Positions 24,049 to 32,564 of a stretch of DNA of 39,570 bases are shown one piece after another. Numbering within the stretch: position 1 is the stretch's first letter; every line of letters starts with the position of its first letter. This DNA is from Croceivirga sp. (GTDB lineage: Bacteria > Bacteroidota > Bacteroidia > Flavobacteriales > Flavobacteriaceae). The translations under genes were made by a program, and so were the position numbers. The notes below the pieces were generated by a model, which ran no database searches, was not told the DNA's origin, and saw only the letters and a program-made list of their open reading frames with translations. The DNA lies in assembly GCA_028284285.1 (NCBI GenBank), contig JANQSA010000026.1, positions 1 through 39,570 of the forward strand. The letters are read 5' to 3'.

Positions 24049-24678
24049 TTAAATTTTAACCACTTCATTCTCTACGATCACAAAGATCTCATCTTCCTTT
24101 TTGGGGGTTACAGTATGGTTTCCGGTAAATTCTCCAAATGCTGGTAAAATGAACTGGTTTTGGGTCTTAAAAAAACAAGGGAGCTTTAGACGTTGCCGAC
24201 CAAAGCCTTGTAGTTTAACTGCAGGATGGATATGACCGCAAAAATTAAAAAAACCTTCCCGGGTATTCGGGTGATGCGTGAGCAGGAACTCCCCTAAAAT
24301 CAATTCCTCGAAGAGGTCAATGCCCAAGGCGGAAAATTTTTCCGGGGCAATGATATCATGATTACCGGAAACCAAACTGATCTTTGCAGGAGTTTTAGCT
24401 ACCCAGTTTTCAAACAAGCCCCATTCTTTGTTTAGACTGGAATGGAAGAGGTCCCCTAAAAAACAAAGTTGAAAGGGTTGAAAATGCCGAAGGATCCCAT
24501 CCAATAAAATGTAGTTTCTATGCACCGCTTTCCGAGGTACGGCGGCTCCAAATTTTCGAAAATGCGACACCTTACCCAGGTGCACATCACTGATCAGTAA
24601 AAGGGATTTCCCCTCCCAGAAAACACCACCGGAAGGATGTAAAGTAAACGCCTCGTTAAGTATTCGAACCGTTAGCAC
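24049..24678 (-). CDS. pdeM: Ligase-associated DNA damage response phosphoesterase PdeM
   Basis: The 209-residue metallophosphoesterase has the metal-binding motifs ISDVHLGK (Asp31, His33), FLGDLFHS (Asp76, His79), SGNHD (Asn106-His107), the LLTHHP His pair and CGHIHP. Metallophosphoesterases of this group use two metal ions to cut phosphodiester or DNA ends. PdeM is part of the ligase-associated repair set, and the other members (ligase, Lhr-type helicase, MBL exonuclease) are all here. It starts at GTG 24678, three bases after the stop of the lipoprotein gene, so it is the last gene of the same transcript. The intervening lipoprotein is not part of the classical set. Confidence 0.9.
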   Translation of the reverse strand: MLTVRILNEAFTLHPSGGVFWEGKSLLLISDVHLGKVSHFRKFGAAVPRKAVHRNYILLDGILRHFQPFQLCFLGDLFHSSLNKEWGLFENWVAKTPAKISLVSGNHDIIAPEKFSALGIDLFEELILGEFLLTHHPNTREGFFNFCGHIHPAVKLQGFGRQRLKLPCFFKTQNQFILPAFGEFTGNHTVTPKKEDEIFVIVENEVVKI

Positions 24679-24681
24679 AAA

Positions 24682-25188
24682 TTATAATTGTAACCCAATT
24701 ATTGGGTCAGGGATGTTTGAAATTGGGCATTCAGGGCCAAATGGGAAATCCTCCTGTAACTCTCTAATTAGACACAAATATCCCTGTAAAAGGAAGGTGT
24801 CTTCATTTTGAATTACAATACGATACCGATAGCTTCCTTGAGAAAGACCTTCCCCCTCGAAAAGATCACCACCGCCAAAACCATAGTTGTTAGTTTCAAA
24901 TACCGACTGCCCATTTAACCTAAAAATTTCAACGCTATGATTGGGATAATTTTCGATGTTTCCAATGAAAAATCTATCGTTTACCCCATCGTTGTTGGGG
25001 GTGAAAAAGTTAAAAACTTCGATATCATCCAGTGCTGCCAAATCAGGATTGCCGGCAAGGTTGTTAACGTTTCCATCCAGTTCCTCGGTGCAACACAGGA
25101 ACTCATTTTCGGAGGAATCATCGTCGCTGCAAGAAAGCAACAGGAAACCCGTGAAAAAAAACAGATGGCGTAACGGGAAATTGTTCAT
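24682..25188 (-). CDS. Lipoprotein with gliding-type (CHU_C) C-terminal domain
   Basis: The 168-residue protein has a lipobox LLLSC (Cys20) followed by SDDDSSENE, a surface lipoprotein export signal. From about residue 60 it shows the gliding-motility/CHU_C type pattern used by T9SS type B cargo: FNFFTPNNDGVNDRFFI, then VEIFRLNGQSVFETNNYG and GSYRYRI. Two things are odd. First, the fold is attached to a lipoprotein signal. Second, about 26 residues, including a Cys and several Pro, extend beyond the usual LIR end, so it may not be a functional T9SS signal. The gene lies inside the DNA repair operon, 29 bases after the helicase stop and 3 before pdeM. A link to repair is not evident. Confidence 0.82.
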   Translation of the reverse strand: MNNFPLRHLFFFTGFLLLSCSDDDSSENEFLCCTEELDGNVNNLAGNPDLAALDDIEVFNFFTPNNDGVNDRFFIGNIENYPNHSVEIFRLNGQSVFETNNYGFGGGDLFEGEGLSQGSYRYRIVIQNEDTFLLQGYLCLIRELQEDFPFGPECPISNIPDPIIGLQL

Positions 25189-25217
25189 GGAGGGCTATTT
25201 GAAGGCCTAAAGATATC

Positions 25218-27677
25218 TTATTTCATAAGAATCTTTGTCATCCGCTTGATCCGGTCGGCCAGTTTTTCGTTGGATAGTTTTTCCCGCAAACGATCTGTAA
25301 TTAGTGGAAAAGCGAAGGGGGTAGGCTTTTCACATTGCTTCCAAACAATTTGCTGTTTCCCGATGCGCTCCAGTGCCAGCCGTAGCCTACCTTCCTCCAA
25401 TTGGTGTTCAAAGGTTTCGGTGAAGGCCTGTTGGAACAACAGATTATCCGGCTCATAGTCTCGGAACACATCAAACAACAACTGCGAGCTGCTTTGCAGA
25501 TGCTTCATTTTTATGCCTTTCTCGGGATACCCTGTAAACACCATTCCACTGATCACAGCAATATCCCTAAATTTCCTTCTGGCCATTTCATTGGAGTTTA
25601 AACTCTTTTGAAGATCGGCAAGCATGTATGCCGTGGTAAACAAATTGTTATCCAGTACCGCTTGTATGTCAATAGGTTTGTCCGAAAGCATTTCAAAACC
25701 ATAGTCATTGAAGGCCAGAGAACAGGTAATAGGCGATAGCAATCCTATCCGGTAGGAGAGCAAACTGCTCATGGCTTCGTGTACCCCCCGGCCCTCAAAC
25801 GGGTAAAAAACATGATGGTAACCATCCCGGGTTTTAAAGGTTTCAATCAGGAACTCATCCGGTTTTGGGACAATGCTTTCCTCTTGTTGTTTGTTGAAAA
25901 CAGGTTCCAGGGCGGATAATTCCGGGCTTATTCCGGTTTTGGTAGCCGCTTTGTACAGTTCCATACGTAAGAGTTCGGACATTTGGGAAGAAAAACTCAA
26001 TCGGCCTCCTGCCCATGCCGGTACTTTGTTTGTACGCTTGTTGGAGTTACGCACCTGTACTTTCATACTGCGTATCCGAATAAACTCCAGATTTCTTCCT
26101 GCAAAAACGAAGACATCACCAGGATTGAGTTTGGAGACAAAATACTCTTCTATAGAACCGATATATCCCCCTTTCTGATAGTGAACGGATAAGCTGGCAT
26201 CCCCAACGATCGTTCCTATTTGAAACCGATGCCGCATGGCAATACCTTTATGATTTACCTTAAATCTACCATCGGGCTCGACTTCTACTTTTTTGTATTC
26301 ATCGTAGTTTTTTAAGCTTTGACTGCCCATTACCAGAAAGTTTAACAACCATTGCCAGTCCTCCCTGGTAATGCCCTGATAACAGAAGGTTTGTTTGATC
26401 TCTGTGAAAGTCTGTTCGGGATAAAAACCATCCGAAACAGCCAGTGTGGTAAGGTATTGTACCAGTACGTCAAAACTATTGAGAAAGGGGAGGCGGTCTT
26501 CCACCGCACTTTCTTTTACGGCCACTTGTAAAGCTGAGGCTTCAATAAGCTCAATAGCATGCGTAGGTAAAAAATAAATAACGCTTTTTTCTCCCGGACG
26601 GTGTCCGCTACGTCCTGCCCGTTGTAGAAAACGCGCTACTCCTTTAGGGCCACCAATTTGGATAACGGTTTCTACCGGAGCAAAATCTACCCCCAGGTCC
26701 AAACTTGAAGTACAGACTACTGCTTTTAAGCTTTCATTTCGGATGGCCTGTTCCACCCAAACACGGGTTTCTTTGTTTACGCTACCGTGGTGCATGGCCA
26801 TCTCACCGGCAAATTCCGGGTAGTTTTCCAGTATTTTCTGAAACCAGATCTCGCACTGGCTCCTGGTATTGGTAAAAAGGAGGGTAGTTTTACTCTTTTT
26901 TATGATGGGGACTACGGCGTCCAACAGATGCAATCCCAAATGGCCTCTCCAGGGGAAGGTTTCCATCTTTTTGGGAATAATACTTTTTACCGTGATTTTT
27001 TTCTTGAGATTGGCCCTGACTAAGACAGAATTCTCAAAAGCAGTGGTACCCGGACCCAATAATACTTCCCGGGCCTGTTCCAAGTTCCCAATGGTAGCTG
27101 AGATGCCCCAAATCCGTAGATGATTACCTACTGTTTTTAGCCGGGAGAGGGCTAATTCCATTTGAACCCCACGTTTGGTGCCAAGTAATTCGTGCCACTC
27201 GTCTACTACTATAGCGCTACAATCTTTGAAAGTAGTGGCATATCCTTTTGACGCCAGGAGCAATTGCAAACTTTCGGGGGTGGTAATCAGGAGATCCGGC
27301 ATGGTAGTACGTTGGCGGGAACGCTCTTTTGTGGAGGTGTCGCCGGTGCGTATGCCCACTGTCATGGGGAGTTCCAGGTCCTGCACAATTCGTTCTGCAG
27401 ATTGTTTGATTTCCTGGGATAAGGCGCGTAAAGGAGTGATCCAAATGGCCTTTAACCCCTTTCTATGTCGGGTTTTATAATCAGGATGGTTTTTGATGTA
27501 AGTGAGGACAATGGGAAACCACAAAGCATAGGTTTTGCCACTACCGGTAGGGGCGTTTAACAAACCGTGTTTCCCTTGTAGAAATGCTCTCCAGGCCGCT
27601 TTCTGAAAGGGGAAAGGCTTCCACCCCTGTTGCTGGAACCAGGTGCTAGCGATTTCAAAAAGAGCTTTTCTGTTCAA
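25218..27677 (-). CDS. lhr: Ligase-associated DNA damage response DEXH helicase (Lhr-type)
   Basis: The 819-residue superfamily 2 helicase has Walker A NAPTGSGKTYA (41-51, Lys48), motif II DEWHE, SAT in WGISATIGN, and motif VI QRAGRSGHRPG. Lhr-specific domains occupy the second half (winged helix and DNA-bridge region, about 390-800). It is about half the length of E. coli Lhr and corresponds to the Lhr core. Lhr-core helicases unwind DNA, including RNA:DNA hybrids, and are widespread with ATP-dependent ligase in repair operons. The TTG start at 27677 is forced, since an in-frame TGA lies 6 bases upstream and no Met precedes Walker A. The upstream ligase gene ends 136 bases away, across a palindromic repeat. 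Confidence 0.95.
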   Translation of the reverse strand: MNRKALFEIASTWFQQQGWKPFPFQKAAWRAFLQGKHGLLNAPTGSGKTYALWFPIVLTYIKNHPDYKTRHRKGLKAIWITPLRALSQEIKQSAERIVQDLELPMTVGIRTGDTSTKERSRQRTTMPDLLITTPESLQLLLASKGYATTFKDCSAIVVDEWHELLGTKRGVQMELALSRLKTVGNHLRIWGISATIGNLEQAREVLLGPGTTAFENSVLVRANLKKKITVKSIIPKKMETFPWRGHLGLHLLDAVVPIIKKSKTTLLFTNTRSQCEIWFQKILENYPEFAGEMAMHHGSVNKETRVWVEQAIRNESLKAVVCTSSLDLGVDFAPVETVIQIGGPKGVARFLQRAGRSGHRPGEKSVIYFLPTHAIELIEASALQVAVKESAVEDRLPFLNSFDVLVQYLTTLAVSDGFYPEQTFTEIKQTFCYQGITREDWQWLLNFLVMGSQSLKNYDEYKKVEVEPDGRFKVNHKGIAMRHRFQIGTIVGDASLSVHYQKGGYIGSIEEYFVSKLNPGDVFVFAGRNLEFIRIRSMKVQVRNSNKRTNKVPAWAGGRLSFSSQMSELLRMELYKAATKTGISPELSALEPVFNKQQEESIVPKPDEFLIETFKTRDGYHHVFYPFEGRGVHEAMSSLLSYRIGLLSPITCSLAFNDYGFEMLSDKPIDIQAVLDNNLFTTAYMLADLQKSLNSNEMARRKFRDIAVISGMVFTGYPEKGIKMKHLQSSSQLLFDVFRDYEPDNLLFQQAFTETFEHQLEEGRLRLALERIGKQQIVWKQCEKPTPFAFPLITDRLREKLSNEKLADRIKRMTKILMK

Positions 27678-27700
27678 GTTTCAACGCTTTATCAATACTA

Positions 27701-27790
27701 TCATTTCGAACGTATGTGAGAAATCTAAATGACCTTCTTTAAGATTTCTCAATCGTCCCGATGGCTATCGGGACTCATTTCGAAATGACG
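27701..27790. repeat. Palindromic intergenic repeat (REP/MITE-like)
   Basis: Three inverted repeats lie in about 90 bases. The outer pair GAGAAATCT/AGATTTCTC is at 27718-27726 and 27742-27750. A perfect 8-bp stem, GTCCCGAT and ATCGGGAC around GGCT, spans 27755-27774. The 14-base palindrome TCATTTCGAAATGA is at 27775-27788. A partial copy, TCATTTCGAA, opens the element at 27701. This organisation is like small interspersed palindromes seen in flavobacterial genomes. It sits between the ligase stop and the helicase start, so it may affect read-through. Confidence 0.75.
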
Positions 27791-27813
27791 AAATAATTCC
27801 TAATACTTCATTT

Positions 27814-29427
27814 TCATTTCGGGATCAATGCCTTAAGATCACTTAAATTATTTGCCTCCTCAATGGTTTTGTCCTTACGCCATCTCAATATTCTGGGAAA
27901 TCGGGTGGCTACCCCACTTTTATGCCGTTTGGATAGCGCGATCCCTTCAAACGCAATTTCAAAAACATGGTAGGGGGTAACGCTGCGAACAGGACCGAAA
28001 CGTTCCAGGGTATTTTTTTTGATCCAACTGTCCACTTCCCGAAACTCTGCGTCCGTGAGTCCGGAATACGCTTTGGCAAAAGTGACCAATTCCCGTGTAC
28101 CATCTTCTTTTGTATTCCATAACCCAAAGGTATAATCTGTAAACAGATTACTACGTCGGCCATGGCCGCGCATGGCATAGGTAAGCACGGCATCAATGGT
28201 TAACGGATCTATTTTCCATTTCCACCAGTCCCCCTTTTTACGCCCTACCTGATAGGGGGATAGGTTCCGTTTGAGCATCAATCCTTCGCTGCGCTTTTCT
28301 CTGGATAACTGACGTTCCTGTGCCACTTCCTCCCAGATGGTATATGTATAACTTACCGATAGTTGTAGTGTCTTTTCAGGGGGGTCTGATATGGTATATG
28401 TCTTATACATTTCTTCCAAAGTCTTACGGCGATCCTTAAACGCCATCTCACGAATATCCCGACCGTTCCATTCCAGCATGTCGTAGGCTTTAAGAATTAC
28501 GGGGGTTTTTTCCAGCAGGGATTTGGAAATGGTTTTTCGTCCTATCCGGGTTTGCAAATCGTTAAATGTGCCAATTTCTCCACTGGGGTACGGTAAGATT
28601 TCACCATCCAAAACGGTGCCGTTGGGAATACGGCCAACCAGTAGTTGAAATTCAGGATACTTGTCAGTTACCAATTCTTCCCCCCGGCTCCAAACAAACA
28701 GTTCGTCATTTCTGAAGATAAGTTGGGCCCTGATCCCATCCCATTTATGCTCGATAGACCAATCCTGGATATCGCCCAGTTGTTCCGGGAGGTCTTCTAG
28801 AGCATAGGCCAAATAAAAAGGGTAAGGCTTGGATAAAAAATCACTATCTTTTTCTTCCAACACCAGATCCTGAAAGGAAATAGTATTGGGATCCCAGTTC
28901 CCCATCAACTTATAGGCTAAAATATCTTCATCAATACCAGTGGCTTTGGAGAGTGCTTTGGTCATTAATTTTTGACTAACGCCGATCCGAAAACCTCCCG
29001 TAATGAGTTTGGTAAAGACAAAGCGACCATAATAATCCAAACGTTTCCAATTTTCAAATAAATACGCCTTTTTAGTCGCTTCCGATTCCGATTTCAACCA
29101 AAGCATTTCCTCCAAAAATTGGGTCAATGACTTGTCCGTACTATTTTCATTAGAGGGCACTACCAAAGCGATGGTTTCCGCCAAATCACCAACAATATGA
29201 TAACTTTCTTCAAAAAGCCAGAGGGGAATATGGGCCAGTTCTGCAGCCCACTCCCGAAGCAACGTGGTGTTTACAGGACGTGGTGGGCGGCGATGGGAAA
29301 GGATAGCGATAGTCCAGACCTTATCCTTATCCTGGGCTTGCAAAAAATACTGTGCTAATCCCTGTACTTTTACATTGGTTTTGTTGGTGCTGTCCAGGGT
29401 TTTTATGAGTTGGGAAAATTGCTTCAT
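27814..29427 (-). CDS. ATP-dependent DNA ligase
   Basis: The 537-residue protein joins DNA nicks. An N-terminal DNA-binding helical domain (about 1-205) precedes the nucleotidyltransferase core with motif I EHKWDGIR (catalytic Lys228), motif III around LDGEILPY, motif IV SEGLMLKR and motif V WWKWKIDP. A C-terminal OB domain follows (about 415-525). The layout is like that of archaeal/LigB-type ligases used in repair; NAD-dependent LigA is the replicative enzyme in bacteria. Its ATG overlaps the stop of the exonuclease by four bases (ATGA), giving translational coupling. It belongs to the same repair operon as the exonuclease, helicase and PdeM. Confidence 0.96.
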   Translation of the reverse strand: MKQFSQLIKTLDSTNKTNVKVQGLAQYFLQAQDKDKVWTIAILSHRRPPRPVNTTLLREWAAELAHIPLWLFEESYHIVGDLAETIALVVPSNENSTDKSLTQFLEEMLWLKSESEATKKAYLFENWKRLDYYGRFVFTKLITGGFRIGVSQKLMTKALSKATGIDEDILAYKLMGNWDPNTISFQDLVLEEKDSDFLSKPYPFYLAYALEDLPEQLGDIQDWSIEHKWDGIRAQLIFRNDELFVWSRGEELVTDKYPEFQLLVGRIPNGTVLDGEILPYPSGEIGTFNDLQTRIGRKTISKSLLEKTPVILKAYDMLEWNGRDIREMAFKDRRKTLEEMYKTYTISDPPEKTLQLSVSYTYTIWEEVAQERQLSREKRSEGLMLKRNLSPYQVGRKKGDWWKWKIDPLTIDAVLTYAMRGHGRRSNLFTDYTFGLWNTKEDGTRELVTFAKAYSGLTDAEFREVDSWIKKNTLERFGPVRSVTPYHVFEIAFEGIALSKRHKSGVATRFPRILRWRKDKTIEEANNLSDLKALIPK

Positions 29428-30449
29428 TCTACTTCCACTTGATCCTGGGTAACGTTTACTTCGGAAGTCTCCCCTTCAAATTGCGTACTTTCCGTGCGAG
29501 CGTCATATCCTTGTTCACGGAGGTATTTTGAGAAGATCTCGGTGTAACCATGCGTGCAAATGACTTTTTCGGCTCCGGTAGCTTTTATAGCTGTCAGCAA
29601 GCCTGGCCAATCACAATGATCACTTAATACAAAACCTTTATCAATAGCCCGCCTGCGGCGTGCTCCGCGAAAGGCCATCCATCCGCTTGCGGTTGCGGTT
29701 ACATAAGGGACCAATTTGCGGATCCAGGTACTCCCATGGGCAGAAGGCGGGGCAAGCACAATGTTTCCCTTTATTGCTTCTTTTTTGGTTTCCCGGGTGA
29801 TCCGTTCTGTAGCAGGCAGGGTTACCGTTTGCCGAAGTACCTCGGTCATATTCTCAACAGCGCCATGGGTATATATTTTTCCAATGGAAGGATCCAAATG
29901 CTTTAACAACCGCTGTGCTTTCCCCAGGGTATAGCCAAAGAGCACTGAGGTTTGACCATTGGCCTTATTTGTGGTCCACCATTGGTTAATATCTTGGATC
30001 ACTTCGCTTTGCGGACGCCATAAAAAAGCAGGTAAACCAAAGGTGCATTCGGTGATGAAGGTGTGACATTTAACCGGTTCATAAGGGGCAGCCAAGCCAT
30101 CGTTTTCAATCTTATAATCCCCGGTAAAGACCCAGATTTCTCCTTTATGCTCTACCCGAATCTGGGAAGAACCCACAATATGCCCGGCCGGGTGCAAACT
30201 AAATTTCACACCATTGACTGTAAAGGTTTCAATCCAATCCTTGCCGCTTACATTTATATCACCCAATCGATGCTTTACAATGGGAACGTTCTTATGGTGG
30301 GTAATATACTGTTTGTGTCCCCATCGGCTGTGATCCGAATGTCCATGGGATATGATGGCTTTATCAACTGACTTCCAGGGATCCAGGTAAACATCCGCTG
30401 CCTCGCAGTATATCCCTTTATCTGTAAATCGTAAGAGCGGGTTTTTCAT
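29424..30449 (-). CDS. Ligase-associated DNA damage response exonuclease (MBL fold)
   Basis: The 341-residue protein is a metallo-beta-lactamase-fold nuclease. It has the metal-binding motif HGHSDH at 35-40, the HPAGHIVGSSQ segment near 86-96 with a further His ligand, VFTGDYK (Asp ligand) and a C-terminal Asp/His segment LSDHCDWPG. The MBL nuclease is a conserved component of the bacterial ligase-associated repair set and resembles SNM1/Artemis-like nucleases. It is the first gene of the operon, and its last codons overlap the ligase start. It is divergent from the TerB-like gene, with 88 bases between start codons. I did not find an exact -7 box on this strand. Confidence 0.94.
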   Translation of the reverse strand: MKNPLLRFTDKGIYCEAADVYLDPWKSVDKAIISHGHSDHSRWGHKQYITHHKNVPIVKHRLGDINVSGKDWIETFTVNGVKFSLHPAGHIVGSSQIRVEHKGEIWVFTGDYKIENDGLAAPYEPVKCHTFITECTFGLPAFLWRPQSEVIQDINQWWTTNKANGQTSVLFGYTLGKAQRLLKHLDPSIGKIYTHGAVENMTEVLRQTVTLPATERITRETKKEAIKGNIVLAPPSAHGSTWIRKLVPYVTATASGWMAFRGARRRRAIDKGFVLSDHCDWPGLLTAIKATGAEKVICTHGYTEIFSKYLREQGYDARTESTQFEGETSEVNVTQDQVEVE

Positions 30450-30490
30450 AGCCTGGTGAAATTACAAATTTCTTTTGGGGATAATTTCAA

Positions 30491-30519
30491 TTGGCTTTAC
30501 CCCATAAGAATTATATTTG
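30491..30519 (+). promoter_or_regulatory. Promoter of the TerB-like gene (-33 TTG, -7 TATATTTG)
   Basis: TTGG at 30491 and TATATTTG at 30512-30519 (match to TAnnTTTG) are 18 bases apart, measured from the end of TTG. ATG 30538 is 18 bases beyond the box. This is the best-formed Bacteroidota promoter in the window. Confidence 0.6.
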
Positions 30520-30537
30520 CCGAATTAAATTGTATTC

Positions 30538-30960
30538 ATGGCGATTATTGATTTATACGAACACAGCGACCAAAAGCATAATCTTGCCCATTTTGCCACT
30601 TTGGCCAGTCTGGCGGCGGTTGATGGAGAAATCAATCCTAAGGAGAAAGCGGTACTGGACAAATTTGCTTTTAAATTGAACATCACTGATGAAGAGTATA
30701 AAGAGGTAATGAAGAAGGAGAACAAATATCCTATTCAAACCCCCCAAAGCGGAGAAAGAAGGTTAAAGCGGTTGTTTGAGTTTTTCCAGATGGCCCTTGC
30801 CGACCAATCTTTTGATGATGATCAAAGAAATCTTATTGAGCGCTACGCGATTGGATTGGGTTATCCTCCAAAAACCGCAGCGAATATGGTAAACAAGTCG
30901 TTGGACATATTTCGTGGAAAAATTGATTTTGAAGACTACCAATATTTGATGGAGCGTTAG
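30538..30960 (+). CDS. TerB-like domain protein
   Basis: The 140-residue protein is mostly helical and looks like the TerB/DjlA-N fold: LAHFATLASLAAVDGEINP with conserved Asp-Gly-Glu metal-like residues, FAFKLNITDEEY, then a repeat with DQSFDDDQRNLIERYA. TerB-type domains bind metals and occur with membrane stress and tellurite-resistance systems. No partner of that kind is nearby, so the role is open. The gene stands alone on the plus strand, with a well-formed promoter, and is convergent with fbp, leaving 5 bases between the stops. Confidence 0.8.
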   Translation: MAIIDLYEHSDQKHNLAHFATLASLAAVDGEINPKEKAVLDKFAFKLNITDEEYKEVMKKENKYPIQTPQSGERRLKRLFEFFQMALADQSFDDDQRNLIERYAIGLGYPPKTAANMVNKSLDIFRGKIDFEDYQYLMER

Positions 30961-30965
30961 CTGGC

Positions 30966-31973
30966 TCAGTGGTATTTTTCCAAAAACTCCTGTAGTTTTA
31001 AAACCATATTTTTGCTACCACAAAAGAACGGGACCCGCTGGTGTAATTCGGTTGGGACAATATCTAAAATCCTGTTTTTCCCCCCGATCGCCAAACCGTT
31101 GGCCTGTTCTGCGAGAAAGGCCATTGGGTTACATTCATAAAGCAATCGCAACTTCCCGCTTTCCGTTACACTGCTTTTAGGATACATGTAAATTCCACCT
31201 TTTATCATGTTCCTGTGAAAATCGGAAACCAATGAACCGATATAGCGGGAGGTGTAAGGGCGGTCGCCCTCTTCCATTTGACAGTATTTGATATAATCTT
31301 TTACCCCTTGTAAAAAGTGGATATAGTTACCTTCATTTACCGAGTAAATTTTACCATTCTCAGGAAACGTCATATTGGGGTGGGAGAGGTAAAACGTACC
31401 GATTGCCGGGTTTAAGGTGAATCCGTTTACGCCATGGCCGGTAGTATATACCAGCATGGTGCTGGTGCCGTAAACGATATAGCCTGCAGCCACCTGATTT
31501 TTGCCAGGCTGCAAAAAATCCTCTAAAGTAACCGGGGAGCCAACAGGGGTGATCCTCCGGTAGACAGAAAAAATGGTTCCTACGGATACATTAACGTCAA
31601 TATTGCTGGAGCCATCCAAGGGGTCAATCAATACTACGTATTTGTTCTGATGATTTTCATCCTGGCTATTGATAGAAATATAATCATCTTCTTCTTCAGA
31701 AGCTATACCACAGACAATTTCTCTGTTTTTAAGGGTCTGAATGAACTTTTCATTGGCCAGGACATCCAGTTTTTTCTGCTCTTCCCCCTGAATATTGGTG
31801 TCCCCGTAATCTCCTAAAATATCTACCAGGCCGGCTTTGTTTACCTCGTGGTTGACTACCTTAGCAGCCAGTCGGAGGGCGTTGATCAGTTTGGAAAGCT
31901 CCCCGGTGGAGTATTTAAAATCGGATTGGTTTTCGATAATGAATTCACCAAGGGTTTTGTTTCTGGTCTGCAT
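30966..31973 (-). CDS. fbp: Fructose-1,6-bisphosphatase, class I
   Basis: The 335-residue enzyme hydrolyses fructose 1,6-bisphosphate to fructose 6-phosphate, the committed step of gluconeogenesis. Diagnostic parts are the EEEDDYI metal loop, [20 protein letters not shown] (metal-binding Asp/Glu), the substrate region around [21 protein letters not shown], and the ending part [19 protein letters not shown] (characteristic of the class I family). ATG 31973 ([11 protein letters not shown]) is preferred; a TTG at 32000 would add nine residues with no family similarity. It is convergent with the TerB gene and divergent from the acetyltransferase. Confidence 0.97.
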   Translation of the reverse strand: MQTRNKTLGEFIIENQSDFKYSTGELSKLINALRLAAKVVNHEVNKAGLVDILGDYGDTNIQGEEQKKLDVLANEKFIQTLKNREIVCGIASEEEDDYISINSQDENHQNKYVVLIDPLDGSSNIDVNVSVGTIFSVYRRITPVGSPVTLEDFLQPGKNQVAAGYIVYGTSTMLVYTTGHGVNGFTLNPAIGTFYLSHPNMTFPENGKIYSVNEGNYIHFLQGVKDYIKYCQMEEGDRPYTSRYIGSLVSDFHRNMIKGGIYMYPKSSVTESGKLRLLYECNPMAFLAEQANGLAIGGKNRILDIVPTELHQRVPFFCGSKNMVLKLQEFLEKYH

Positions 31974-32084
31974 ACTGTAGGATGTTGAAATATATTGCAA
32001 ATTTCGGTGATTTTGTGATACGACAACGATTTCGGAGCAGGTTTGTTTCTAAATATTATAACTAATTGTTTTATTTGTAACAGA

Positions 32085-32564
32085 ATGGAAACTATTATTA
32101 GAGAAGCACTAATCACAGATATGTCTGCCGTGCATCAGCTTATTACGGAATTAGCGGTTTTTGAAAATGAACCGGAGGCTGTGAAGGTTACTGTTCAAGA
32201 CCTGGAGAAGGATGGTTTTCAGGAACATCCGTTATTCCATTGTTTTGTAGCAGAACGGGATAATCGGGTGGTAGGGATTGCGCTGGTATATCCCAGATAT
32301 TCCACTTGGAGTGGACCGGTGATTCACCTGGAGGACTTAATAGTCACCGAATCCATGAGAGGAAAGGGAATTGGTGCCGCGCTTTTGAAACGTGTAGTAG
32401 CCTATGGGCTTGAACAAGACGTTAGAAGAATTGCTTGGGAAGTATTGGACTGGAATGAACCCGCGATACGGTTTTATGAAAGCTGTGGGGCAAGAATACT
32501 GGAGGACTGGCGGGTGGTACAGATGGACGCACAAGCCATGAAAAATTATTTAAAAAGCATATGA
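32085..32564 (+). CDS. GNAT acetyltransferase, diamine (SSAT)-like
   Basis: The 159-residue protein has the GNAT fold. The acetyl-CoA loop is RGKGIGAALLKR, followed by LDWNEPAIRFYESCGA. The combination YSTWSGPVIHLEDLIV and WEVLDWNEPAIRFY is typical of spermidine/spermine (SSAT2, thialysine) type acetyltransferases. These acetylate polyamines or lysine analogues. The substrate here is an inference from that similarity. ATG 32085 begins METIIREA, whereas an in-frame ATG at 32043 would add a non-conserved 14-residue piece. The stop overlaps the aspartate kinase ATG by four bases (ATGA), so the two form a coupled pair. A metabolic tie between lysine precursor synthesis and this acetylase is possible but unproven. 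Confidence 0.82.
   Translation: METIIREALITDMSAVHQLITELAVFENEPEAVKVTVQDLEKDGFQEHPLFHCFVAERDNRVVGIALVYPRYSTWSGPVIHLEDLIVTESMRGKGIGAALLKRVVAYGLEQDVRRIAWEVLDWNEPAIRFYESCGARILEDWRVVQMDAQAMKNYLKSI

Noticed and set aside
24661-24680. tRNA-like TTCGAACC segment
   Set aside because: It is the start region of pdeM and no cloverleaf can be formed around it; no other tRNA signature was found.
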